NCBI RefSeq assembly: GCF_003590645.1
Contig: NZ_CP031834.1
Span: 806,001-870,000 of the forward strand
Reading direction: 5' to 3'
From: Mesorhizobium sp. DCY119
GTDB taxonomy: Bacteria; Pseudomonadota; Alphaproteobacteria; Rhizobiales; Rhizobiaceae
DNA: 64,000 nt
Below, in pieces: positions 8,315 to 15,207 of this stretch. The notes beneath the pieces were generated by a model, which made no database searches, was not told where the DNA came from, and was given only the letters and a program-made list of their open reading frames with translations. Both the position numbers and the translations under genes were made by a program. The first letter of the stretch is position 1. Every line of letters begins with the position of its first letter.

Positions 8315-8971
8315 ATGGCGTCTGTCATGACGCATCTTCCAGAAAAGCTGCTCGCCGGTTACCGCAACTTCATGAGCGGTCGCTTCCAGACGGAGACCAG
8401 CCGTTATCGCGATCTTGCCCGCGACGGCCAGACGCCGGAAACACTCGTTATAGCGTGCTGCGACTCGCGCTCGGCGCCTGAAATCATCTTCGACGCCGGC
8501 CCGGGCGAGCTGTTCGTGCTGCGCAACGTCGCCAATCTGGTGCCGCCCTATGCGCCGGACGGCGAATATCACTCCACTTCCGCCGCGCTCGAATTCGCGG
8601 TACAGGCGCTGAAGGTCAAGAACATCGTGGTCATGGGCCATGGCCGCTGCGGCGGCATCAAGGCGGCACTCGACTCGGATGCGCTGCCGCTTTCGCCGGG
8701 CGATTTCATCGGACGCTGGATGAGCCTGCTGGCGCCTGCCGCCGAGTCCGTTTCGAACAACACGATGATGACGACAGTGGAGCGGCAGACGTCGCTGGAG
8801 CGGATTTCGATCCGCTATTCCATCGCCAATCTCCGGACTTTCCCGTGCATCAAAATCCTCGAGGACAAGGGGCGTCTTACGCTGCATGGCGCCTGGTTCG
8901 ACATTTCGACAGGCGAGCTCTGGGTGATGAACCGCGAAACCGGCGATTTCGAGCGGCCGGAAGCCGAGTGA
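8315..8971 (+). CDS. Beta-class carbonic anhydrase
   Basis: 218-residue cytoplasmic zinc enzyme interconverting CO2 and bicarbonate. All beta-class residues are present: Cys49-Asp50-Ser-Arg52 (ACCDSRS), then His109 and Cys112 in GHGRCGG, giving the Cys-His-Cys zinc site with the Asp-Arg dyad. VLRNVANLVPPY and TSAALEFAVQAL are typical flanking motifs. The frame can also start at TTG 8306 or ATG 8327 (MTHLPEKLL); none has a strong ribosome-binding site, so the start is uncertain by a few residues. It likely supplies bicarbonate for carboxylases. Confidence 0.95.
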   Translation: MASVMTHLPEKLLAGYRNFMSGRFQTETSRYRDLARDGQTPETLVIACCDSRSAPEIIFDAGPGELFVLRNVANLVPPYAPDGEYHSTSAALEFAVQALKVKNIVVMGHGRCGGIKAALDSDALPLSPGDFIGRWMSLLAPAAESVSNNTMMTTVERQTSLERISIRYSIANLRTFPCIKILEDKGRLTLHGAWFDISTGELWVMNRETGDFERPEAE

Positions 8972-9001
8972 GATCCTTCCACCTCTCATAGAGCGGGGGA
9001 C

Positions 9002-9418
9002 ATGATGGCCGGCAAGCATCTGGCGGCAACGCTTCTGGCCACGGTCCTGCTTTTTCCCGGCCTTCCCGCATTCGCCGATCAGACGGTGGTAGAGCGTTGG
9101 TACGCAGCGCTCGTCACTGTTGACGAGGATGCGCTTTCCAATCTGCTTGCCGAAGACGCCGAGATGAAACTGCTCGACCTTGGCGTGGTGCAGTCGAAGC
9201 CCGAATTCCTTGCTTCGTTGGACGAGTGGCGGGAGGCTGCCAAAGGCCTCGTGGTTCGCCACAGGGTCGAAGGCACCGAGGACGGCGTGACGACGGTTCT
9301 CGCCTGCTACGATTTCCCCGCCAATGACGTGCTCATGCGCGAGACGTTTGCGATTTCCGGCACACGCATCGTGGAAAATATCCAGACGCGTCTTGCCGAG
9401 AGCTGCGAAGCTTACTGA
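9002..9418 (+). CDS. Exported NTF2-like (SnoaL-type) protein
   Basis: 138-residue protein. Residues 1 to about 25 are a signal peptide (MMAGKHLAATLLATVLLFPGLPAFA). The mature part (VERWYAALVTVDEDALSNLLAEDAEMKLLDLGVVQSKPEF...) has the cone-shaped NTF2-like pattern of helix followed by strands with hydrophobic pocket residues. Two cysteines (VLACYDF and ESCEAY) could form a disulfide. GGGGGA lies just upstream of the ATGATG start. It follows the carbonic anhydrase by 30 bases on the same strand. The ligand or activity cannot be told. Confidence 0.72.
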   Translation: MMAGKHLAATLLATVLLFPGLPAFADQTVVERWYAALVTVDEDALSNLLAEDAEMKLLDLGVVQSKPEFLASLDEWREAAKGLVVRHRVEGTEDGVTTVLACYDFPANDVLMRETFAISGTRIVENIQTRLAESCEAY

Positions 9419-9421
9419 GAC

Positions 9422-10654
9422 TTAGTGCCGGTGTGCGGCCAGATGCGCCGGTTCTGGCAGACGCCGCCAGAACAGCCACGCCAGGATCGCCATCACGCCC
9501 ATCATCGGGATGATCGTCGATATGGCGGTGATCGGATCGCCGATCAGTGCGGCGCAGGCGCCGCCGAGCAAACCGAAACCCATCTGCATGAAGCCCATCA
9601 TGGCCGCGGCCGCGCCGGCATTCCTTGGGAAAGGCGCCATCGCCGCCGTGCTCATGGCCGGCATGACGAAGGCTATGCCGAACGCATAAAAGCCGACCGG
9701 CACCATGACGGTGAGAAATGTCGGCTCGAACAGCCTCAGCCCGATCGCCAGTCCGAGAGCGGCCGCGCCGACGCTGGCCAGGCCGAATGGCATGAGCCGA
9801 AACGCACCGAAGCGGCCGATGAGGGTGCGCAGAACCAGCGATCCGACTAGATAGCTCAGTGACTGGATCAGCATCGCGGCGCCGAACTGGGTCGGGGTCA
9901 GGCCAACATGGTCCATCATGACGAAGGGCAGCATCGTCGCCATGGCATAAAGCGCGCCGGTGGTGCCGGCGATCGCCAGGCTGGACAGCGTGAAATAGGG
10001 CGTTGAAAGGATCGTGCCGTAAGCGCGCGCAAGCCGGACCGGGTGAAACCGCGAAGGATCGCGTGTCACCGTCTCGCGCATGGAAAAGACGGTGACGAGT
10101 ATGATCAGCGTTCCCATGCCCACCATCAAGAGAAAGATGGCGTGCCAGCCGAACAGCTCCATGGTGATGCCGCCCAGCGTCGGCGATAGCGCCGGGCCGA
10201 TGGCGAGGATGATGCCGATCAGGTTCATGATGCGGGCGGAGCGCTCATGGGTGAAAAGGTCGCGCACCAGCGCCCGGGAGATGGCGACGCCGACAGCAGC
10301 GCCGATGCCTTGCAGGAACCGCGCGGCGATCAGCAGCTCGATCGTCGGCGACAGCAGCGCGAAGATGCTGGCGGCAAGATAGATGCCCATGAAGGCTATG
10401 GTTATGGGGCGGCGACCGAAAGCGTCCGACAAAGGCCCGCAAACCAGCTGGGCGAAGGCAAAGCCGCCGAAATAGAGCGACATCGTCATCTTCACCGCGG
10501 CCTCGGTGGTGCCGAAGGCGCTGACGATCTCGGGCATGGCGGGCGTGAACAAAGCCATCGAGATCGGGCCGATGGCAGCCAGCAGCGCACCGATCAGCGC
10601 GGTGCGGCGCTCGCTCATCACCGGAGCGGACGCGAGGGGAGGCTGCATGTTCAT
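9422..10654 (-). CDS. Bcr/CflA-type multidrug efflux MFS transporter
   Basis: 410-residue inner-membrane protein with 12 predicted transmembrane helices. The family pattern is clear: FTPAMPEIVSAFGTTEAAVKMTMSLYFGGFAFAQLVCGPLSDAFGRRPI (motif A of drug:H+ antiporters between helices 2 and 3), RFLQGIGAAVGVAISRALVRDLF (motif B), and GIILAIGPALSPTLGG (motif C). It should export drugs or toxic compounds using the proton gradient. The start overlaps the stop of the upstream marR gene by 4 bases, so pump and regulator are co-transcribed and probably both repressed by the MarR protein. Confidence 0.92.
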   Translation of the reverse strand: MNMQPPLASAPVMSERRTALIGALLAAIGPISMALFTPAMPEIVSAFGTTEAAVKMTMSLYFGGFAFAQLVCGPLSDAFGRRPITIAFMGIYLAASIFALLSPTIELLIAARFLQGIGAAVGVAISRALVRDLFTHERSARIMNLIGIILAIGPALSPTLGGITMELFGWHAIFLLMVGMGTLIILVTVFSMRETVTRDPSRFHPVRLARAYGTILSTPYFTLSSLAIAGTTGALYAMATMLPFVMMDHVGLTPTQFGAAMLIQSLSYLVGSLVLRTLIGRFGAFRLMPFGLASVGAAALGLAIGLRLFEPTFLTVMVPVGFYAFGIAFVMPAMSTAAMAPFPRNAGAAAAMMGFMQMGFGLLGGACAALIGDPITAISTIIPMMGVMAILAWLFWRRLPEPAHLAAHRH

Positions 10655-11127
10655 GCCGCGTCGCTTTCGTCGCCGGATGCTTCGGATTTGACGGCCTGAA
10701 GATTGGCGCGCGCGGTCTTCAGCATATCGAGCAGGCGCTTCCAGTCGTCCGGGTCGATGCCCAGCGAGGCGTCGGCGCGGATGCCGGCGCCTATCGGTGC
10801 CATGCGCGCCAGCAGTTCGTCAGTCTTTTCCGTCAGCTGGACGAGCTTTGCGCGGCGATCGGTCGGGTCGGGCCGCCTTTCGACCAGGCCGCGCGCCTCC
10901 AGGCGATCCAGCGCACCGCTCACGGTCATGGCCTCGACGCCCATGCGCTCGGCCAGCACGTTCTGGCGAACAGCACCGGTACGGGCCGCATGCGTCAGCG
11001 TGCGCGCCTCGCTGGCGGTGAGACCGAGCCCGGCCAGGCCGATGCGCCGATCCATTTCGGAACGGATCAGCCTCGCCACGTCGGTGACGAGAAAGCCGAA
11101 GCCGTCCGGATCGGGTCTGTAGGGCAT
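10651..11127 (-). CDS. MarR family transcriptional regulator
   Basis: 158-residue winged-helix DNA-binding protein. The segment LTASEARTLTHAARTGAVRQNVLAERMGVEAMTVSGALDRLEARGLVERRPDPTDRRAKLVQLTEK is a textbook MarR helix-turn-helix and wing (D-P-x-D-R-R motif). The N- and C-terminal helices form the dimer interface. It is the first gene of an operon with the downstream efflux pump (4-base overlap). Two palindromes directly upstream (11145-11155 and 11161-11169) are likely its operators, so autoregulation and ligand-induced derepression of the pump are expected. Confidence 0.93.
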   Translation of the reverse strand: MPYRPDPDGFGFLVTDVARLIRSEMDRRIGLAGLGLTASEARTLTHAARTGAVRQNVLAERMGVEAMTVSGALDRLEARGLVERRPDPTDRRAKLVQLTEKTDELLARMAPIGAGIRADASLGIDPDDWKRLLDMLKTARANLQAVKSEASGDESDAA

Positions 11128-11144
11128 GAAAATACTAAGCTCGC

Positions 11145-11169
11145 CTTATTATAAGTTTGTCTTATTAAG
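11145..11169 (-). promoter_or_regulatory. Paired palindromic operators upstream of marR
   Basis: Two adjacent AT-rich palindromes, CTTATTATAAG (11145-11155) and CTTATTAAG (11161-11169), lie 18-42 bases before the marR start. Each has perfect CTTA/TAAG arms, and the centres are about 15 bases apart. The rest of the region is GC-rich, so the pair stands out. This is the position and form expected for an autoregulated MarR operator. Confidence 0.65.
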
Positions 11170-11275
11170 TGGTGGCGAGCACGTCAAGAGTTGCGCGGAA
11201 AGATGGTCCGCCCTACATCGGTCGGGTTCGCCATATTCATCGACGCCATCTCTTTGAACTTATGAAAGGGCAGCC

Positions 11276-13333
11276 ATGTCTTCCGAAGCCGCCGCCATCG
11301 ATCTTGAGAACACTGCCCTCACGCTTTGGAACGGGCCGCTTGGCCTGCCGGACTTTTCGCGTATCGGCGATGGCGATTTCGGACCCGTTTTCGACGCCGC
11401 GCTGAAAGCGCATGCGGCAGAAATCGATGTGATCGCAAACAGCGAGGACCGGCCGACGGTCGACAACACGTTGAAGGCGCTGGAGCTTGCCGGCGATGCG
11501 CTCGACCGCGTCTCCTCGATTTTCTGGTGCCGGGCCGGCGCTCACACCAATGACGACATCCAGGCGCTGGAACGCGATATCTCGCCGAAGATGGCGCGGC
11601 ATTTCTCGGCGATCTCGATGAACGAGAAGCTGTTTGCGCGCATCGACGATCTCTACGAGCGTCGGGCATCTCTCAACCTGGACCCCGAGACGCTGCGGGT
11701 GCTGGAGCGAAGCTGGAAAGGTTTTGTCCGCGCCGGCGCCAAGCTCTACGCCGATGGCAAGAAACGGCTTGCCACAATCAACGAGGAACTTGCCTCGCTG
11801 GGTGCGAAATTCGGCCAGAACGTGCTGGCCGACGAGCGCGACTGGGTGCTGTTCCTCGACGAGGGCGATCTCGCCGGCCTGCCCGAATTCGTGAAAAGCG
11901 CCATGGCGCAGGCGGCCGAATCGCGCGGCCAGAAGGGGCGCTATGCCGTTACTTTGTCGCGCTCGATCTACGAGCCCTTCACGACATTCTCGCAGCGCCG
12001 CGACCTGCGCGAAAAGGCGTTCCGTGCCTTCACCATGCGCGGCCAGAACGGCGGCGCGACCGACAATGGTGCGGTGGTGAAGAAAACGCTGGAGCTGCGT
12101 GCCGAAAAGGCGAAGCTCGTCGGCTATGAAAGCTTTGCGGCGCTGAAGCTCGACGACACGATGGCCAAGACGCCGGCAGCGGTCATGTCGCTGCTGGAGC
12201 CGGTGTGGGACAAGGCGCGCGAAAAGGCGGCCGCAGACGAGATCGATCTGCAGCGCCTCGCGGCGGCCGAAGGAAGCAACGAGAAGCTGGCAGCTTGGGA
12301 TTGGCGCCACTATCAGGAAAAGCTGCGCGCCGAGAAATATGCCTTCGACGAGGCCGAACTGAAGCCATATCTGCAGCTTGAGCGCGTCATCGAGGCCTGT
12401 TTCGACGTGGCCACGCGCCTGTTCGGCGTCACTTTCGTTGAACGGCAGGGCATCCCGGCCTGGCATCCGGATGCGCGCGTTTTCGAAGTGCGCAACGCCA
12501 ATGGCAGTTTCCGCGGCCTGTTCCTGGCCGATTATTTCGCACGGCCCTCCAAGCGCTCGGGCGCGTGGATGAGCGCGCTGCAATCGGGTTACAAGCTCGG
12601 CAATGGCTCGACCCCGATCATCTACAACATCATGAACTTCGCCAAGCCGGCGGAGGGCGAGCCAGCGCTTCTGTCGCTCGACGAGGCCAAGACGCTGTTC
12701 CACGAATTCGGCCACGCTTTGCACGGCATGTTGACCGACGTGACATGGCCCTCGGTGGCGGGAACGTCAGTGTCGCGCGATTTCGTCGAACTGCCGTCGC
12801 AGCTCTACGAGCACTGGCTGACCGTGCCGGAGGTTCTGGAAAAGCACGCGCTCCACTACAAGACCGGCAAGCCGATGCCGAAGGCGCTGCTCGACAAGAT
12901 GCTGGCCGCGCGGACGTTTGGGGCCGGCTTCAACACGGTCGAGTTCACCTCCTCGGCGCTGGTCGACATGGCCTATCATGCGCGGGCGGACGCGCCTGAA
13001 AACCCGCTCGCCTTCGAGGCCGAGACACTGGAAAAGCTGCATATGCCGGACGCGATCGTCATGCGTCACCGCACCCCGCATTTCCAGCATGTGTTTTCCG
13101 GCGAAGGCTATTCGGCGGGCTATTACTCATACATGTGGTCGGAAGTGCTCGACGCGGACGCGTTCGCCGCATTCGAGGAAACCGGCAACGCCTTCGATCC
13201 GGCCATGGCCGAGCGGCTGCGCAAATACATCTATTCTGCTGGCGGTTCGGCAGATCCGGAAGAACTCTACACGGCCTTCCGCGGCAAGATGCCGACGCCC
13301 GATGCGATGATGGAGAAGCGCGGGCTGATCTGA
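11276..13333 (+). CDS. dcp: M3 family oligopeptidase / peptidyl-dipeptidase
   Basis: 685-residue zinc metallopeptidase of family M3 (Dcp / oligopeptidase A group), which degrades short peptides in the cytoplasm. The zinc motif HEFGH is at residues 476-480 (TLFHEFGHALHG), and the third ligand region DFVELPSQLYEHW follows at about residue 504. HTPHF-type and GYSAGYYSYMWSEVLDADAF segments near residues 600-625 are the substrate-binding tyrosine loop of the family. No signal peptide is seen. Length matches Dcp. A 10-bp hairpin follows the stop. Confidence 0.93.
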   Translation: MSSEAAAIDLENTALTLWNGPLGLPDFSRIGDGDFGPVFDAALKAHAAEIDVIANSEDRPTVDNTLKALELAGDALDRVSSIFWCRAGAHTNDDIQALERDISPKMARHFSAISMNEKLFARIDDLYERRASLNLDPETLRVLERSWKGFVRAGAKLYADGKKRLATINEELASLGAKFGQNVLADERDWVLFLDEGDLAGLPEFVKSAMAQAAESRGQKGRYAVTLSRSIYEPFTTFSQRRDLREKAFRAFTMRGQNGGATDNGAVVKKTLELRAEKAKLVGYESFAALKLDDTMAKTPAAVMSLLEPVWDKAREKAAADEIDLQRLAAAEGSNEKLAAWDWRHYQEKLRAEKYAFDEAELKPYLQLERVIEACFDVATRLFGVTFVERQGIPAWHPDARVFEVRNANGSFRGLFLADYFARPSKRSGAWMSALQSGYKLGNGSTPIIYNIMNFAKPAEGEPALLSLDEAKTLFHEFGHALHGMLTDVTWPSVAGTSVSRDFVELPSQLYEHWLTVPEVLEKHALHYKTGKPMPKALLDKMLAARTFGAGFNTVEFTSSALVDMAYHARADAPENPLAFEAETLEKLHMPDAIVMRHRTPHFQHVFSGEGYSAGYYSYMWSEVLDADAFAAFEETGNAFDPAMAERLRKYIYSAGGSADPEELYTAFRGKMPTPDAMMEKRGLI

Positions 13334-13344
13334 CCGGCACTTTC

Positions 13345-13369
13345 GACGGTGCACGACCGGTGCACCGTC
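13345..13369. terminator. Perfect 10-bp hairpin after dcp
   Basis: Arms GACGGTGCAC (13345-13354) and GTGCACCGTC (13360-13369) with a 5-base loop start 11 bases past the dcp stop. There is no T run after it, so it is either a weak or Rho-assisted terminator, or part of the structured leader of the phosphatase gene that follows. Confidence 0.5.
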
Positions 13370-13391
13370 ATTGAAAATTCATCAAACCGCA

Positions 13392-13456
13392 ATCGCCCTG
13401 CAACATGGCAGGGCGATGGCTGTCTCCCACATGTTCACGCCATCCAGGAGACAGCC
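13392..13456 (+). promoter_or_regulatory. Double hairpin sequestering the ribosome-binding site (copy 1)
   Basis: Stem 1 is ATCGCCCTGC (13392-13401) with GCAGGGCGAT (13408-13417) and a 6-base loop. Stem 2 starts at the very next base: GGCTGTCTCC (13418-13427) with GGAGACAGCC (13447-13456) and a 19-base loop. Both stems are perfect. The right arm of stem 2 contains the Shine-Dalgarno GGAGA and touches the ATG at 13457, so the folded RNA should block initiation. The loop holds a short frame overlapping the start codon. Confidence 0.7.
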
Positions 13457-13505
13457 ATGAACAAATTCGCACGCCTTTCCCGCCGCGAAAATTCATCAAA
13501 CCGCA

Positions 13506-13570
13506 ATCGCCCTGCAACATGGCAGGGCGATGGCTGTCTCCCACATGTTCACGCCATCCAGGAGACAGCC
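13506..13570 (+). promoter_or_regulatory. Double hairpin sequestering the ribosome-binding site (copy 2)
   Basis: Identical second copy of the structure, directly preceding the preferred phoD start at 13571: stem 1 at 13506-13515/13522-13531, stem 2 at 13532-13541/13561-13570. Because both copies are the same, arms from copy 1 could also pair with arms from copy 2, so more than one fold of the leader is possible. Confidence 0.7.
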
Positions 13571-15154
13571 ATGAACAAATTCGCACGCCTTTCCCGCCGC
13601 GCTTTCGTCGCGTCGGCAGGTGCCGCCGGCATCGTCGGCGCCACGGGCCTCGCCATGCCCTTCTATTCCCGCGCCAATGCACGGCCGAGCTTCACCCATG
13701 GCGTCCAGTCGGGCGATGTCGATGCGACGTCCGGCATGGTGTGGACGCGCACCGACCGTCCGGCGCGCGTGATGTTCGAGGTATCCTCGACCGAGAATTT
13801 CGCCAATGCGACCAGGCTTGCGCCGCTCAACACCCTGCCGGACGGCGATCTGACGGTGAAGCGCCTGCTCACCGACCTCGCTTCCGATCAGGACATCTTC
13901 TATCGCATGACGGCGGCTGATCTTGCCGATATCAACACCGTGTCCGAGCCGATCGTCGGGCGCTTCCGCACCGCGCCTGCCTCCAAGCGCAATATCCGTT
14001 TTGCATGGTCGGGCGATACCGCCGGCCAGGGCTGGGGCATCGACGAGACCGGCATGAAGACCTACGCCACCATGGCCAAGCACACGCCGGACTTCTTCCT
14101 GCATTCCGGTGACACGATCTATGCCGATGGCGCGATGACCGACGAGGTCGATCTCAAGGACGGCACCAAGTGGAAGAACACGGTGCTGATCGACGAGAAG
14201 CGCAAGGTCGCCGAAACGCTGGACGAGTATCGCGGCCAGTGGAAATACAACCTGCTCGACAAGAACGTGCTGGCGCTGAACGCCATCTGCCCGACCTTCT
14301 TCCAGTGGGACGACCACGAGGTCACCAACAACTGGTCGAGCTCGAAGAACCTGATGGCGGACGAGCGCTACACGGAGAAGTCGATCGCGCTGCTTTCGGC
14401 CCGCGCCGGCCGCGCCTTCCACGAGATGACGCCTATCCGCTTCACGCCGGCCGAACCCGGCCGTGTCTATCGCAAGATCGCCTATGGCCCGCTGGTCGAC
14501 GTGTTCTTCCTCGACATGCGCTCCTATCGCGGTCCGAACGGCGAGGCCGAGTCGATGCTCGACACGCTGACGCCGGACGCCCGCATCCTCGGCGAAGAGC
14601 AGATCCGCTGGCTGAAGCGCGAACTCGCCAACTCCAAGGCTACATGGAAGGTTATCGCCGCAGACATGCCGCTGGGCGTGGTCGTCTGGGACAATGGCAA
14701 GGACAAGAAGGGCGCCGAGGCCGTCGCCAATGGCAACAATGGGTCTGCCAAGGGGCGCGAACTGGAGATCGCCGATCTGCTGCGCTTCATCAAGAATGCC
14801 GGCATCGACAACACAGTGTGGCTGACGGCGGACGTGCACTATACGGCTGCCCACTACTACAATCCGGACAAGGCGCAGTTCCAGGACTTCAACCCGTTCT
14901 GGGAATTCGTTTCCGGCCCGCTCCACTCCGGCACTTTCGGACCGAATGATCTCGATATGACTTTTGGCCCCGAGCTGAAGTTCATCAAGGCGCCGAGCGC
15001 CGAGCAGGGCCAGAACCTGCCGCCATCGGCTGGTCTGCAGTTCTTCGGCCTTGTCGATATCGACGGCGCCAGCGAGCAGCTGACCGTGCGGCTGATGGAT
15101 CGCGACGACAACGAACTCTACAAGGTGACGCTCGATCCGGTCCGCGCAGCCTGA
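13571..15154 (+). CDS. phoD: PhoD-type alkaline phosphatase/phosphodiesterase, Tat-exported
   Basis: 527-residue metallophosphatase of the PhoD family, releasing phosphate from organic esters outside the cytoplasm. The N-terminus has a twin-arginine signal, RLSRRAFVASAG, followed by a hydrophobic stretch ending ...RANA, so it is exported folded through Tat. The PhoD N-terminal domain (FTHGVQSGDVDATSGMVWTRTDRPA) and the catalytic domain (AWSGDTAGQG, LHSGDTIYADG, FFQWDDHEVTNNW, LTADVHYTAAHYY) carry the Asp, His and Asn metal ligands. I chose the second of two duplicated starts because it puts the Tat motif at the N-terminus; the frame also reads from 13457. Regulation probably involves the leader hairpins. 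Confidence 0.93.
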   Translation: MNKFARLSRRAFVASAGAAGIVGATGLAMPFYSRANARPSFTHGVQSGDVDATSGMVWTRTDRPARVMFEVSSTENFANATRLAPLNTLPDGDLTVKRLLTDLASDQDIFYRMTAADLADINTVSEPIVGRFRTAPASKRNIRFAWSGDTAGQGWGIDETGMKTYATMAKHTPDFFLHSGDTIYADGAMTDEVDLKDGTKWKNTVLIDEKRKVAETLDEYRGQWKYNLLDKNVLALNAICPTFFQWDDHEVTNNWSSSKNLMADERYTEKSIALLSARAGRAFHEMTPIRFTPAEPGRVYRKIAYGPLVDVFFLDMRSYRGPNGEAESMLDTLTPDARILGEEQIRWLKRELANSKATWKVIAADMPLGVVVWDNGKDKKGAEAVANGNNGSAKGRELEIADLLRFIKNAGIDNTVWLTADVHYTAAHYYNPDKAQFQDFNPFWEFVSGPLHSGTFGPNDLDMTFGPELKFIKAPSAEQGQNLPPSAGLQFFGLVDIDGASEQLTVRLMDRDDNELYKVTLDPVRAA

Positions 15155-15207
15155 TTTCGCAAACGTCCTGATGGCTGGGTAATCCTTCCCGGCCATCGGG
15201 CCTGCGA

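Larger units (their letters stand above)
13373..13600 (+). repeat. Exact 114-bp tandem duplication spanning the phoD leader and start codon
   Basis: Bases 13373-13486 are repeated without a single change at 13487-13600. Each unit holds a hairpin, a second hairpin whose right arm is the ribosome-binding site, the ATG and the first ten codons (through SRR). As 114 is 38 codons, the reading frame stays open through both copies, so translation from the first ATG (13457) would give a protein with a 38-residue N-terminal extension. The perfect identity implies a very recent event or an assembly artefact. Confidence 0.97.

Noticed and set aside
13349-13570. Upstream extension of the phoD frame as the true N-terminus
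   Set aside because: It consists of the duplicated leader and would bury the twin-arginine motif; the start at 13571 gives a normal Tat signal.
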